DNA from: an uncultured Bacteroidales bacterium
GTDB lineage: Bacteria; Bacteroidota; Bacteroidia; Bacteroidales; JAFGXI01
DNA: 50,022 nt
Assembly: GCA_947311115.1 (NCBI GenBank)
Contig: CAMZKE010000015.1
Span: 1-50,022 of the forward strand
Reading direction: 5' to 3'
Shown: positions 38,703-49,921 of the stretch, piece by piece
Layout: each line of letters starts with the position of its first letter
How positions within the stretch are numbered: position 1 is the first letter of the stretch
Notes under the pieces: generated by a model
Databases searched by the model: none
What the model saw: only the letters and a program-made list of their open reading frames with translations
What the model was told of the DNA's origin: nothing
Made by a program: the position numbers and the translations under genes

Positions 38703-39782
38703 ATGCTAAAAAAAATTGACATATATATAATTAAGAAGTTTTTAGGGACTTTCTTTTTTTCAATATTTGTTTTTAGTTTTGTGATAATAATCTTTGATTT
38801 ATCACAAAAAATTGAAGATTTTATTGAGAAACAAGCTCCTGTAAATGCTATTATTTTTGATTATTATGTGAATTTTGTTCCATATTTTATAAATTTATTA
38901 TCACCTATATTTATTTTTATAGCAGTTATTTTATTCACATCTAAATTAGCATCAAATACCGAAATTATTGCTATATTAAGCTCAGGTACAAGTTATTTGC
39001 GATTATTACGTCCATATTTTATTTCTGCATTATTATTGGCAGGCTTGTCCTTTGCACTTACAAATTATATTATTCCTAAAGCTAATGTAAAGCGTTTGGC
39101 CTTTGAAGAACAATATTATAGGTCAATAAATAGAAATTGGGATAGAAATATTCATAAGCAAATTGAACCAGGTTTGTATATTTACATGGAAAGCTATTCG
39201 GTTGAAAGTGATATTGGCTATAAATTTTCGATGGAGCGTTTTGTTGGTGATTCGTTGCAATCTAAATTACTTTCCGATTTTATTCAGTGGGATACAACTC
39301 TTGGCAAATGGAAAATACATAATTACGTTATTCGCGATTTTAAAAATGGTAAAGAGTTTTTAACTAAAGGTAATGTTATTGATACTACCTTAAGTATTGT
39401 ACCTTTCGATTTTAAAGAAAGAGATAATTATATTGAAACAATGAACCTTAATGAGTTAAATTCATACATAGAAAAGAAAAAACTGCAAGGTGCAGAGAAT
39501 ATTGCTCAATTACTTATTTATAAATATCAGCGTTTAGCCTCACCTTTTGCTGCATTTATTCTTACATTAATAGGTGTAGCATTGTCATCACGTAAAGTAA
39601 GAGGTGGAATAGGTGCTCATATGGGCTTTGGTATGTTGTTAAGTGCAACATATATTTTGTTTACACAAATTTCAAATAATTTAGCAATAGGTAGTGGCTT
39701 AAATCCAATTTTTGCTGTTTGGATTCCAAATATCTCTTTTTTGCTTATTGGAATTTATTTGTTTTACAAAGCACCGAAATAA
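38703..39782 (+). CDS. LptF/LptG family LPS export permease
   Basis: LKKIDIYIIKKFLGTFFFSIFVFSFVIIIFDLSQKIEDFI; ASNTEIIAILSSGTSYLRLLRPYF; late GIGAHMGFGMLLSATYILF. Confidence 0.93.
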   Translation: MLKKIDIYIIKKFLGTFFFSIFVFSFVIIIFDLSQKIEDFIEKQAPVNAIIFDYYVNFVPYFINLLSPIFIFIAVILFTSKLASNTEIIAILSSGTSYLRLLRPYFISALLLAGLSFALTNYIIPKANVKRLAFEEQYYRSINRNWDRNIHKQIEPGLYIYMESYSVESDIGYKFSMERFVGDSLQSKLLSDFIQWDTTLGKWKIHNYVIRDFKNGKEFLTKGNVIDTTLSIVPFDFKERDNYIETMNLNELNSYIEKKKLQGAENIAQLLIYKYQRLASPFAAFILTLIGVALSSRKVRGGIGAHMGFGMLLSATYILFTQISNNLAIGSGLNPIFAVWIPNISFLLIGIYLFYKAPK

Positions 39783-39827
39783 TTTATATAGCTAATTTGG
39801 TGTTGTTAAAAAGTTCAATTCTAAAGC

Positions 39828-40916
39828 TTAATAAATAACCATAATTTTTCCTGATTTAGTATATTCTACATTCATATAACTTTTATATTTTACTAAATAA
39901 ACGTACAAGCCGGGTTTTGCAATTTTGTGTCCATATACTTCACCATTCCAACTCGCATTTTTATCGGTTGTAGAAAATATTATATGACCATATCTATCAT
40001 AAACTTCGAATTTGTAGCCATCATCAATAATACCTGAATGTGAAAAACTAAATTCATCATTTATTCCGTCACCGTCAGGAGTAAAAGCGTCAGGCGAGTA
40101 GAAACTGAAATTTTCGATAACACTCACTATTTTCTCAGAAGTATCTGTACAACCAAATTCAGATATTGAAATTAATTTAACATTATAATCACCAATAGAG
40201 TCAAAAGTGTGAAAAGCTTCGTATAAATTAGATGTGTCGCCATCATCAAACAACCAATAAGCCTCAGTTGCATAACTAGATAGGTTCTCAAAAAACACCT
40301 CAGCCTTTATGTCTTTAACAATATCGGGGCTTGGATTGAATCTTGATGTAGGTTTTTTATATACTTCAATAGTATTTTTAAGAGTATCAGTATTTACGCA
40401 TGTTTTATTCCCATGAGTCTCTTTTACTGTTAAAGTAACTTTAAAAATCCCATCAGTTTTATATATGTATAATGGGTTTTTTTCTTGCGATATTCCATCA
40501 TCTCCAAAATTCCAAAGGTAAGTTTTGTTTGTGTTTTCATATATTTCGTCATTAAAATTTACTTTTAATGGCTTGCATCCTGCTGTAATATCAGACTTTG
40601 GAGAGAATTCAGGTAGCTTGTAAACATTTATTTTTGTTACATTAGATGCTCTTGCTCCGCCTGCATCGGTTAACGTAAGGTTTAAAATATAAGTGCTATC
40701 CGGAATAACAAAGAATGGAGGCGAAACAACTGTGCCATCATCTAGGTTAAACTGATATGGAGGAACTCCATTTGATATATCAGTTGTAACTAAAACTTGT
40801 TCACCCGGACATACGGTATCAGTATTAACATGTATTTGAAACGATATGTCAGCTCTGTTTTGAGCAAATAAACTTAAGCTATATGCTAAAATTGCAGATA
40901 ATAAAAAAAATCTCAT
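39828..40916 (-). CDS. PKD-domain secreted protein with gliding-motility-associated (T9SS type B) C-terminal domain
   Basis: YLWNFGDDGISQEKNPLYIYKTDGIFKVTL; YSPDAFTPDGDGINDEFSF...YDRYGHIIFST...WNGEVYGHKIAKPGLYVYLVKYK. Confidence 0.9.
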   Translation of the reverse strand: MRFFLLSAILAYSLSLFAQNRADISFQIHVNTDTVCPGEQVLVTTDISNGVPPYQFNLDDGTVVSPPFFVIPDSTYILNLTLTDAGGARASNVTKINVYKLPEFSPKSDITAGCKPLKVNFNDEIYENTNKTYLWNFGDDGISQEKNPLYIYKTDGIFKVTLTVKETHGNKTCVNTDTLKNTIEVYKKPTSRFNPSPDIVKDIKAEVFFENLSSYATEAYWLFDDGDTSNLYEAFHTFDSIGDYNVKLISISEFGCTDTSEKIVSVIENFSFYSPDAFTPDGDGINDEFSFSHSGIIDDGYKFEVYDRYGHIIFSTTDKNASWNGEVYGHKIAKPGLYVYLVKYKSYMNVEYTKSGKIMVIY

Positions 40917-41272
40917 AATGGTGGTAGTAAAAAATAAAATGCAAAAATATTATAAAAATCGAATAAATTACTATAAAAAAATATAAAGTAATAAAATTAC
41001 GTATTTATACGTACAGACTGCAAAGTAGCGATAAGCTTGCTAATGAATATTAATGTTTTTTGTATGTTTGATAAAGTTTTAATTAGTGATAAACATCTGT
41101 AAGAAGTGATAAGATTTATATTTTTATTAATATTGAGTTTTTTTGTCTACAGGTTAATAATTGTTAAATTTTATTTAGCTTAGTAAATATGAACTACTTT
41201 TATGCTTAAAAAGTAGCTGTTGTTATTGTATTATTTAGTACTTTAGCGAAATTTTTTAAACCAAATAGATAA

Positions 41273-42736
41273 ATGTCGTTTATTGAAGATAGAATTGTGA
41301 GTGAGGGTTTAACTTTTGATGATGTGCTTTTAGTACCTGCTTATTCAGAGGTTATACCGCGAGATACTGATACATCAACTCAGTTTACTAAAAATATTAG
41401 AATTAATGTTCCAATAGTGTCTGCAGCTATGGATACAGTAACCGAGTCGGCTTTGGCTATGGCTATTGCACGAGAAGGAGGTATTGGCGTAATTCATAAA
41501 AATATGAGTATTGCAGCCCAAGCTAAGGAGGTTAAAAAAGTAAAAAGGGCTGAAAATGGAATGATTTACGACCCTATAACAATAAATCCGACACAGACAG
41601 TTGGCGATGCCCTTGCTTTAATGAAAGAGTTTAGAATTGGAGGTATTCCTGTTGTTGAAAATCATAAATTAGTTGGTATTGTTACAAATCGTGATTTACG
41701 TTTTCAAGAAGATTTTGAAAGACAAATTACAGAGGTAATGACTTCCGAATTGATTACTACATCGCTAGGTACAACATTAGAGCAAGCTGCAAAAATTCTG
41801 GAAGAGCATAGGATAGAGAAATTACCGGTTGTTGACGAAGATTTTAAAATAAAAGGCTTGTTAACATACAAAGATATTTTTAAAGCTAAAGATCGTCCAA
41901 ATGCGTGTAAAGACGAAAAAGGTCGTTTGCGTGTTGCTGCAGGAGTTGGTGTTACACACGATACAATAGAAAGGGTAGATGCTCTTGTAAGTGCTGATGT
42001 AGATGCAATTGTTATTGATACAGCACATGGGCATAGCAAAGGAGTTATTGATATGCTTAAAGTAGTTAAAAATAAATATCCTAATTTAGATGTAATTGTA
42101 GGTAATATTGCTACCGGAGCTGCAGCGAAAGCCTTAGTTGAAGCTGGTGCAGATGCTGTTAAAGTTGGTATTGGTCCAGGGTCAATATGTACAACACGTA
42201 TTATTGCCGGAGTTGGAGTTCCTCAGTTGTCGGCTATATATAATGTAGCAAAAGCGGTTGAAGGTACAGGTATTCCTGTAATTGCTGATGGTGGTTTACG
42301 TTATTCAGGCGATATTGTAAAAGCACTTGCAGCCGGTGGCGACTCAGTTATGGTTGGCTCTTTGCTTGCCGGTGTAGAAGAATCTCCGGGCGAAACAATT
42401 ATTTTTCAAGGACGAAAATTCAAATCATATAGAGGTATGGGCTCGGTTGAGGCTATGCAGCAAGGATCAAAAGATAGATATTTTCAAGATGTTGAAGATG
42501 ATATTAGTAAATTAGTACCGGAAGGAATTGCAGCTCGTGTTCCATTTAAAGGAACATTGTCGGAGGTTGTTTATCAGCTTGTAGGCGGCTTACGTGCAGG
42601 TATGGGGTATTGTGGCTCTAAAACTATTACTAAATTACACAATGCTCAATTTACTAAAATTACAAATTCTGGTATGAACGAGAGCCACCCGCACGATGTG
42701 GCAATAACTCGCGAAGCACCAAATTATAGTAGATAA
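41273..42736 (+). CDS. guaB: Inosine-5'-monophosphate dehydrogenase
   Basis: [18 protein letters not shown] domains; [40 protein letters not shown]. Confidence 0.98.
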   Translation: MSFIEDRIVSEGLTFDDVLLVPAYSEVIPRDTDTSTQFTKNIRINVPIVSAAMDTVTESALAMAIAREGGIGVIHKNMSIAAQAKEVKKVKRAENGMIYDPITINPTQTVGDALALMKEFRIGGIPVVENHKLVGIVTNRDLRFQEDFERQITEVMTSELITTSLGTTLEQAAKILEEHRIEKLPVVDEDFKIKGLLTYKDIFKAKDRPNACKDEKGRLRVAAGVGVTHDTIERVDALVSADVDAIVIDTAHGHSKGVIDMLKVVKNKYPNLDVIVGNIATGAAAKALVEAGADAVKVGIGPGSICTTRIIAGVGVPQLSAIYNVAKAVEGTGIPVIADGGLRYSGDIVKALAAGGDSVMVGSLLAGVEESPGETIIFQGRKFKSYRGMGSVEAMQQGSKDRYFQDVEDDISKLVPEGIAARVPFKGTLSEVVYQLVGGLRAGMGYCGSKTITKLHNAQFTKITNSGMNESHPHDVAITREAPNYSR

Positions 42737-42771
42737 TTTTTTAATATACGATAAATATAATATTTAATAAG

Positions 42772-44736
42772 ATGAAAAGATTAAGTTTAATTGCGTTGTT
42801 TTTAATTTTTTATACAGTTGTTTCTTTTGCACAAAAAGCAAATAATGATGACGATAAAGTGTTAATGACTATTGGTAATACAAAAGTAACCAAAGGTGAG
42901 TTTTCAAGAATTTATCATAAAAATAATTCAAATTCCGATGTTAAATCGGTAAACGAATACTTAACATTATTCGAAAATTTTAAGCTGAAAGTTATTGAAG
43001 CCGAAAATCAAGGTCTTGATACTTTGAAAAAGTTTAAACGTGAGTTAGATGGTTATATAAGACAATTGGAGAAGCCTTATTTTACTGATAGTACAGTTGA
43101 TGAGAGGTTAATAAAAGAAGCATACGAAAGAAGTAAATACGATGTAAGAGTATCACATATTTTATTAAAAGTTAAACCTGATGCAATACCCGCTGATACG
43201 CTAAAAGCTTATAAAAAAATGAAGTCAATTTTAGCATCAATAAATAGTGGTAAAATAACATTTGAAGAGGCAGCAAAAAAGAATTCGGTTGATACATATA
43301 CCGCTGTTAAAGGTGGTGATTTAGGCTATTTTACAGTTTTTCAGATGGTATATAATTTCGAGTCGGCAGCATATAATACTGAGGTAGGTAAGATGTCAAA
43401 AATTTTTAGAACAAAATTTGGCTATCATATACTTAAGGTAACAGATAAACGTCCTGCATTTGGTGAAGTAAAAGTTGCTCATATAATGATTGCAGTGCCT
43501 TCAAATGCTGATGATAAAACCAAAAAAGAAGCAGTAGACAAAGTTAATGACATTTATGCTCAGTTACAAAAAGGTTCGGATTTCGCAGAGCTTGCAAAAA
43601 AATATTCAGATGATAAAGGTTCAGCAACAAAAGGTGGTGAGCTAAGTTGGTTTGGTACAGGAAGAATGGTTCCTGAGTTTGAGATAGCTGCCTTTGGTTT
43701 AAAAAATAAAGGTGATTATACAAAACCTGTAAAAACATCGTTTGGTTGGCATATTATTAAACTTATAGATAAAAAAGAGCCAAAATCTTTAGAAGACCAA
43801 AAAGAATATGTTAAAAGTAAATTGTCGAAAGATGCTCGTGCAAAACAAAGTAGAACTGCTGTTATTAAACGATTGGCAAAAGAGTATAACCGAAAAGTAT
43901 TTAATAAAGAGTTAAAAGTGTTGTTTAAATACTACGATAACAAAGCATTAGATAATGTGAAATTAAATGATTCAATAGCTAAAACATACACAAATGTGTT
44001 AATGACCCTTGGCGATACAACTATTTACGTAAAAGATTTTGCTCATTATTTAAGACGATTTGCTGGAAAGGATGTTCGTGTAGATAATCCTGACATATTT
44101 GTTTATAATAAATTTAAGCACTATTCTGACGATGTTGTAATTGCTTACGAAAGAACAAAATTAGCTGAAAAATATCCCGATTTTAAATATCTTGTAAAAG
44201 AGTATCACGATGGTATTTTGCTTTTTGATTTAACCGATAAAATGGTTTGGAGTAAGGCTGTTAAAGATTCTGCAGGTTTAGCCGAGTTTTATAATAAAAC
44301 GAAAAATAAATATATGTGGGGCGATAGACTTGATGTAAGCTTATACACAGTTCCTGTAAAGTATTATAAAAAATCATTAAAAATCGCTAAAAAATCATTA
44401 CCTGCAACCGATGCTTATAATGAGTTAAATAAATTGGCAAAAAAGGATACATCAGCAATATTTGTTGTAGAAGATGTGAAATTATCAAGAGGAGATAATG
44501 AAAAAATAGACAATGCAGGTGTTGAAAAAGGAATAGTTGAATTAGAAAATGCCGATGGTGTCGTAAAATACGCATACATAAAAGGTAAATTAGCTCCTAT
44601 GCCAAAGGAACTTAACGAAATTAAAGGCTTAATGACAGCTGATTATCAAAATTTCTTGGAAAAAGAATGGATTAAAGAATTGAGAAATAAATATAAAATT
44701 GAAGTTAATAAGGATGTTTTAAATTCAATTAAATAA
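42772..44736 (+). CDS. Periplasmic PpiC/parvulin-type peptidyl-prolyl isomerase (two PPIase domains)
   Basis: Signal peptide; VSHILLKVKPD...YFTVFQMVYNFESAAYNTEVGKMSKIFRTKFGYHILKV and a second VAHIMIAV...GGELSWFGTGRMVPEFEIAAF...TSFGWHIIKLID. Confidence 0.93.
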   Translation: MKRLSLIALFLIFYTVVSFAQKANNDDDKVLMTIGNTKVTKGEFSRIYHKNNSNSDVKSVNEYLTLFENFKLKVIEAENQGLDTLKKFKRELDGYIRQLEKPYFTDSTVDERLIKEAYERSKYDVRVSHILLKVKPDAIPADTLKAYKKMKSILASINSGKITFEEAAKKNSVDTYTAVKGGDLGYFTVFQMVYNFESAAYNTEVGKMSKIFRTKFGYHILKVTDKRPAFGEVKVAHIMIAVPSNADDKTKKEAVDKVNDIYAQLQKGSDFAELAKKYSDDKGSATKGGELSWFGTGRMVPEFEIAAFGLKNKGDYTKPVKTSFGWHIIKLIDKKEPKSLEDQKEYVKSKLSKDARAKQSRTAVIKRLAKEYNRKVFNKELKVLFKYYDNKALDNVKLNDSIAKTYTNVLMTLGDTTIYVKDFAHYLRRFAGKDVRVDNPDIFVYNKFKHYSDDVVIAYERTKLAEKYPDFKYLVKEYHDGILLFDLTDKMVWSKAVKDSAGLAEFYNKTKNKYMWGDRLDVSLYTVPVKYYKKSLKIAKKSLPATDAYNELNKLAKKDTSAIFVVEDVKLSRGDNEKIDNAGVEKGIVELENADGVVKYAYIKGKLAPMPKELNEIKGLMTADYQNFLEKEWIKELRNKYKIEVNKDVLNSIK

Positions 44737-44783
44737 TTTCAATAAATTAATAGTGTTATTAAATAGTTTCAGTTAATAACACT

Positions 44784-45647
44784 TTGCAAACTTTTGTAAT
44801 GATATATAAATCTATTTTATCAATAATATTTGCTTTATTTGTAATAGTATCGTGTAAAACTAACGAATCTGATAGGCATAAAAGCAAACCTTTAGCCATG
44901 GTTAACGACTATTATTTATATAAAGAAAATATATATATACCTGAAAATATAATTGATACCAATGGATTTGTTAAATCATTTGTTGATAATTGGGTTCAAG
45001 ATAAATTAATATATAAAGAAGCTAAAAAAAACTTGCCAAATACAACTAAAAATGAATTTAGTAATTTAATAGAAGAATATAAAAATCAGTTGTATGTAAA
45101 TGCCTATAAAGAGTTGTATATTAAACAGAAACTCGATACTGTTGTATCAAACTCAGAAATAGAAAAATATTATAATATCAATATTGGTAGGTATAAATTA
45201 TCTGATATTATTATAAAAGCAATTTATATAAAAATACCTAGAAATGCACCTAAAGTTTATAAGGTTAGAAATTGGTTAAAATCGAATAAAACTATTGATA
45301 CGGAAAAACTAAATACTTATTGTGCGCAATACTCTGATAAGTTTGATGATTTTCAAGGAGCTTGGATTTTATTTGATGATGTCTTTAAGTTTTTTCCAAG
45401 AAAAGTATCAAAGCCTAGTTCTGTTTTAAAATACAAATCATTGTTTGAAACAAGGGATAGCACATATATTTATTATATTGATGTTGATGAATATAAATTA
45501 AAAAATGATACAACTCCTGTTGTTTTTGTGAAAAATGAAATAATTGATGATATAATAAAACAACGTAAAAAAGACTTGATTAAAACAATGAAGCTGAATC
45601 TTTATGAAGATGCAAAAAATAAAAACGAAATAGTATATTATAACTAA
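44784..45647 (+). CDS. Predicted lipoprotein related to the SurA/PpiC chaperones, lacking clear parvulin motifs
   Basis: FALFVIVSC lipobox; FVDNWVQDKLIYKEAKKNLP; embedded between two PpiC genes. Confidence 0.65.
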   Translation: MQTFVMIYKSILSIIFALFVIVSCKTNESDRHKSKPLAMVNDYYLYKENIYIPENIIDTNGFVKSFVDNWVQDKLIYKEAKKNLPNTTKNEFSNLIEEYKNQLYVNAYKELYIKQKLDTVVSNSEIEKYYNINIGRYKLSDIIIKAIYIKIPRNAPKVYKVRNWLKSNKTIDTEKLNTYCAQYSDKFDDFQGAWILFDDVFKFFPRKVSKPSSVLKYKSLFETRDSTYIYYIDVDEYKLKNDTTPVVFVKNEIIDDIIKQRKKDLIKTMKLNLYEDAKNKNEIVYYN

Positions 45648-45656
45648 AAAAATATA

Positions 45657-47000
45657 ATGAAGAAATTAATATTAGTATTAACAATTATTGCATCAATAAG
45701 TGTATTTGCACAACCAAAAGGAGAGCCAATAGATAAAATTATTGCTGTAGTTGGCAAAAATATTATAATGCAATCTGATGTTGAAAATCAATACCTTCAA
45801 TACAAATCGCAAGGCGTAGTTTACAATGGAGATTTAAAATGTAAAATATTTGAAGATTTATTGTTTAGTAAATTATTATTAAATCAGGCTCAATTAGATA
45901 GCATTGAAATTACTGAAGCAGAAATTGCTGACAATTTAAATAGAAGAATACGGTATTTTGTTTCTCAAATTGGTTCGGAAGAAAAACTTGAGGAGTTTTA
46001 CGGTAAATCTATAGCTGATATTAAACTCGAATTTAAAGATATGTTAAAAGAGCAAATGCTTGTAGAACGTATGCAAAGTAAATTAACTACCGATGTTAAA
46101 GTTACACCTTCTGAAATTAGAAAATTTTACGATAATATACCCAAAGATAGTTTGCCAAAAATAGAAACAACATATAAGTTTCAACAAATTGTTGTAATTC
46201 CAAAAATAAGTGAAAAAGAAAAACTTGCGGTCAAAGAACGACTAAGAGATTTTAAAGAAAGAATAAAAAATGGAACAAAGTTTTCTGCATTAGCAGTAAT
46301 GTATTCAGAAGATCCCGGCTCGGCAAAAAAAGGAGGCGAACTTGGCTTTGTTGGTCGTACAGATTTAGTCCCTTCTTTTGCTGCAGTAGCATTTAAACTT
46401 AAAAAACCAGGCCAAGTTTCTCGTATCGTTGAATCAGAGTATGGCTTTCATATTATTCAATTAATTGAACAAAAAGGAGAGAAAATAAATGTTCGTCATA
46501 TACTTTTAAAACCAAAAGTATCCTACGAAGAGTTTGAAAAAGCTCAATTACGAATAGATTCGTTACGAAATATTGTTTTGGCAGATACCATTACTTTTGC
46601 AGAAGCGGCTAAAAGATACTCCGATGATAAAGAAACAAGGTATAATGGTGGTTATATTATTAACCCGCGTACAGCAACAAATACCTTTACCGAAGAACAA
46701 ATTGATGCCGCTTTAGCATATAATTTAAAAGGCTTATCTGTTGGAGATATTACTCGTTCGTTTCGTACAAAAAATATGAAAGACCAAGATGTAATGAAAT
46801 TTGTTAAAATATCGGAGAAAACAAAACCACATATCGCAACTATAAAATCTGATTATAAAATTATTCAAGATATGTGTATTGCCGATAAAAAACAGAAACA
46901 GATTAAAAAATGGGTGAAAGACAAACAACGTAATACTTATATTAAAATTGATAAATCATTTATTGGTTGCGATTTTGAGTCTAAAGGTTGGGTAAAATAG
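45657..47000 (+). CDS. surA: SurA-like periplasmic chaperone / PPIase
   Basis: IDKIIAVVGKNIIMQSDVENQY; YSEDPGSAKKGGELGFVGRTDLVPSFAAVAFKLKKPGQVSRIVESEYGFHIIQLIE; second domain VRHILLKPKV. Confidence 0.9.
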   Translation: MKKLILVLTIIASISVFAQPKGEPIDKIIAVVGKNIIMQSDVENQYLQYKSQGVVYNGDLKCKIFEDLLFSKLLLNQAQLDSIEITEAEIADNLNRRIRYFVSQIGSEEKLEEFYGKSIADIKLEFKDMLKEQMLVERMQSKLTTDVKVTPSEIRKFYDNIPKDSLPKIETTYKFQQIVVIPKISEKEKLAVKERLRDFKERIKNGTKFSALAVMYSEDPGSAKKGGELGFVGRTDLVPSFAAVAFKLKKPGQVSRIVESEYGFHIIQLIEQKGEKINVRHILLKPKVSYEEFEKAQLRIDSLRNIVLADTITFAEAAKRYSDDKETRYNGGYIINPRTATNTFTEEQIDAALAYNLKGLSVGDITRSFRTKNMKDQDVMKFVKISEKTKPHIATIKSDYKIIQDMCIADKKQKQIKKWVKDKQRNTYIKIDKSFIGCDFESKGWVK

Positions 47001-47015
47001 TTAAAATATAATATA

Positions 47016-47981
47016 ATGGTAAGTTTTAATTCAGATAAAGAAGCAATAGATTCGTTAAAAGATAAATATAATCTGTTAACAAAAGAAATAAGTAAAGTTA
47101 TTGTTGGTCAAGACGATATTATAAAAGAAGTACTTATTTCAATTTTTGGAAAAGGACATTGTTTACTTATTGGTGTGCCGGGACTTGCCAAAACATTACT
47201 TGTAACAACAATTTCGGAAGTGTTGGGCTTAGATTTTAAACGAATACAGTTTACTCCGGATTTAATGCCTTCTGATATTATTGGAACAGAAATTTTAGGC
47301 TCCGATAGAAGTTTTAAATTTATTAAAGGTCCAATTTTTTCTAATTTTATTCTTGCCGATGAAATAAATCGTACACCGCCTAAAACTCAGGCTGCTTTAC
47401 TAGAGGCAATGCAAGAAAAATCGGTTACAACAGCAGGTAAAACATTTGAATTGTCAAAGCCTTTTTTTGTACTTGCCACACAAAATCCTATTGAGCAAGA
47501 AGGTACATATCCACTACCCGAAGCTCAGCTAGACCGTTTTATGTTTAATATTATTTTAGATTATCCTAGCGTTAAAGAAGAACTTGATATTGTAAAAAAT
47601 ACTACATCAGATTTAAATACAGAGGTAAACAAAATACTTACAGCCGAAGAAATTTTATTTTATCAAAATTTGGTGAGAAAAGTACCTGTAAACAATAATA
47701 TTATTGAATATGCAGTAAATCTTGTAAATAAAACCAGACCAAATAGAGAATTAGCTACCGATGAGGTAAACAAATATTTAAGCTGGGGAGCAGGTCCACG
47801 AGCATCACAATTTTTAATTATCGGAGCTAAGGTACATGCCGTAATTAATGCTAAGTATTCGCCTGATATTGAGGATGTAAAAGCTATTGCAATTCCTGTT
47901 TTACGCCATCGTATAGTTAAAAATTATAAAGCTGACGCTGATGGTGTTACAATTGAAAATATTATTAAACGATTACTCTAA
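47016..47981 (+). CDS. MoxR-family AAA ATPase
   Basis: GKGHCLLIGVPGLAKTLLVTTISEVLGLDFKRIQFTPDLMPSDIIGTEIL; LADEINRTPPKTQAALLEAMQEKSVT. Confidence 0.96.
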   Translation: MVSFNSDKEAIDSLKDKYNLLTKEISKVIVGQDDIIKEVLISIFGKGHCLLIGVPGLAKTLLVTTISEVLGLDFKRIQFTPDLMPSDIIGTEILGSDRSFKFIKGPIFSNFILADEINRTPPKTQAALLEAMQEKSVTTAGKTFELSKPFFVLATQNPIEQEGTYPLPEAQLDRFMFNIILDYPSVKEELDIVKNTTSDLNTEVNKILTAEEILFYQNLVRKVPVNNNIIEYAVNLVNKTRPNRELATDEVNKYLSWGAGPRASQFLIIGAKVHAVINAKYSPDIEDVKAIAIPVLRHRIVKNYKADADGVTIENIIKRLL

Positions 47982-48088
47982 ATAATAGTTTTATCATATA
48001 TTAACATAGCAAAGTAATAATAATAGTATTTTGCATATTTTGTTCCATTTTTATTTTGTACTTTTAGCTAAAATAAATTTATTTAACT

Positions 48089-48370
48089 ATGACAAAAGAA
48101 AAACTAAAAGATAAAAATTCAGAATCTTTAAACGAATCAATTAGTAAAAACAAAATTTTGATTTTACATAACGACGAAGTTAATACATTCGATTTTGTTA
48201 TTGATTCTTTGGTTGATATTTGTGAACACGATGAAATACAAGCAGAGCAGTGTGCTGTTATTACACATCATAAAGGTAAATGTGATGTTAAAAAAGCTGC
48301 TTTTGAAGTTTTAAAACCTATGAAAGATAAATTATCAAGCAAAGGTTTAAACGTAACTATTGAAGATTAA
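48089..48370 (+). CDS. clpS: ATP-dependent Clp protease adaptor ClpS
   Basis: KILILHNDEVNTFDFVIDSLVDICEHDEIQAEQCAVITHHKGKCDVKKA. Confidence 0.9.
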   Translation: MTKEKLKDKNSESLNESISKNKILILHNDEVNTFDFVIDSLVDICEHDEIQAEQCAVITHHKGKCDVKKAAFEVLKPMKDKLSSKGLNVTIED

Positions 48371-48382
48371 GTATTTAACAGA

Positions 48383-48844
48383 ATGACAGTTTTTGTAATT
48401 ATATTATTAATTTTACTTGGAATAGCTTTAATTTTATTAGAGTTTTTGGTAATTCCGGGTACAACATTATCAGCTATAGGTGGTTTTTTGTTTGTAGCTA
48501 GCGGAGTTTATTTAAGTTATAAGTATTACGGAAACAATATTGGTCATATAACAATTGCATTAGTTGCGGTAACTATAGTTGTTGCCTTTGTATATGCTCT
48601 AAGGTCAGGTACTTGGAAAAAAGCAATGCTAAAATCAGAGATTACAGGAGTTGTAAATACATTTGAAAGCGATAAAATTAATGTTGGGGATAAGGGCGTA
48701 ACACTGTCGCGATTAGCACCAATGGGAAAAGTTGTTGTTAACGATATTGTTGTTGAAGCAAAATCGATAAACGATTTTATTGACCCTAAAACAGAAATTG
48801 AAATAGTAAAAGTAGAACAAAATAGAGTAATAGTAAGAACATAA
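48383..48844 (+). CDS. NfeD-like membrane protein (short form)
   Basis: TM segments then OB-like GDKGVTLSRLAPMGKVVVNDIVVEAKSINDFIDPKTEIEIVKVEQNRVIVR. Confidence 0.88.
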   Translation: MTVFVIILLILLGIALILLEFLVIPGTTLSAIGGFLFVASGVYLSYKYYGNNIGHITIALVAVTIVVAFVYALRSGTWKKAMLKSEITGVVNTFESDKINVGDKGVTLSRLAPMGKVVVNDIVVEAKSINDFIDPKTEIEIVKVEQNRVIVRT

Positions 48845-48857
48845 AAACAAATAAAGT

Positions 48858-49835
48858 ATGGATTATTCAGTATTATTATTTTCAGTAATAGGTAGTGTAG
48901 TTGCATTAGTAGTGCTTCTATATTTTATACCAATAGGATTATGGTTTCAGGCATTAGTTTCTAATGTTAATATTTCGTTATTGCAGTTGGTTTTTATGCG
49001 TTGGCGTAAAGTTCCACCATCAGTTATAGTTCGTGCAATGATTGAAGCACATAAAGCTGGTTTGCAGACAGTTTTACGTAACGATTTAGAAGCTCATTAT
49101 CTTGCAGGTGGAAATATTCAACGAGTTGTTCATGCTCTTGTATCAGCTTCAAAAGCAAATATTGAACTAGACTTTAGAATGGCTACAGCTATAGATTTGG
49201 CAGGTAGAGATGTTTTTGAAGCAGTTCAAATGTCGGTAAATCCGAAGGTAATTAACACTCCTCCTGTAACTGCGGTTGCTATGGATGGTATACAGTTAGT
49301 ATGTAAAGCAAGAGTTACTGTACGTGCAAATATTAAGCAGTTAGTAGGTGGTGCAGGCGAAGAAACTATTCTTGCTAGGGTAGGAGAGGGTGTTGTGTCC
49401 TCAATTGGTTCGGCCGATTCGCATAAAAAAGTATTAGAAAATCCTGATTCAATTTCAAAAGTAGTACTGTCTAAAGGTTTAGATTCTGGTACTGCATTCG
49501 AAATTTTATCTATTGATATTGCCGATATTGATATTGGAAAAAATATTGGTGCTGTATTACAAACAGACCAAGCTGATGCTGACCTTAAAGTAGCGCAAGC
49601 AAAGGCCGAAGAGCGTAGAGCAATGGCTGTTGCAAAAGAACAGGAAATGAAAGCACTTGCACAAGAAATGAAAGCACATGTAATTGAGGCAGAGGCACAG
49701 GTGCCAAAGGCTATGGCTCAAGCTTTTATTGATGGTAATTTAGGAATAATGGATTATTACAAGATGAAAAATATTCAGGCAGATACCGAAATGAGAGGTT
49801 CTATTTCTAAACCTTCAGGTAAATCTAAAAAGTAA
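48858..49835 (+). CDS. floA: Flotillin-like protein FloA (UPF0365)
   Basis: [74 protein letters not shown]; adjacent to nfeD. Confidence 0.96.
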   Translation: MDYSVLLFSVIGSVVALVVLLYFIPIGLWFQALVSNVNISLLQLVFMRWRKVPPSVIVRAMIEAHKAGLQTVLRNDLEAHYLAGGNIQRVVHALVSASKANIELDFRMATAIDLAGRDVFEAVQMSVNPKVINTPPVTAVAMDGIQLVCKARVTVRANIKQLVGGAGEETILARVGEGVVSSIGSADSHKKVLENPDSISKVVLSKGLDSGTAFEILSIDIADIDIGKNIGAVLQTDQADADLKVAQAKAEERRAMAVAKEQEMKALAQEMKAHVIEAEAQVPKAMAQAFIDGNLGIMDYYKMKNIQADTEMRGSISKPSGKSKK

Positions 49836-49857
49836 TTTTTTAAATGAAAATATTTTT

Positions 49858-49886
49858 AAACCTCATTATTTTTAATAGTGAGGTTT
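49858..49886 (+). terminator. Terminator downstream of floA
   Basis: AAACCTCATTATT-ttt-AATAGTGAGGTTT followed by GTTTTTT. Confidence 0.75.
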
Positions 49887-49921
49887 GTTTTTTATAATAA
49901 TAGCTATAACCCGGATTATAC

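Noticed and set aside
40917-41272. Purine riboswitch upstream of guaB
   Set aside because: No conserved aptamer core seen; only a short hairpin.
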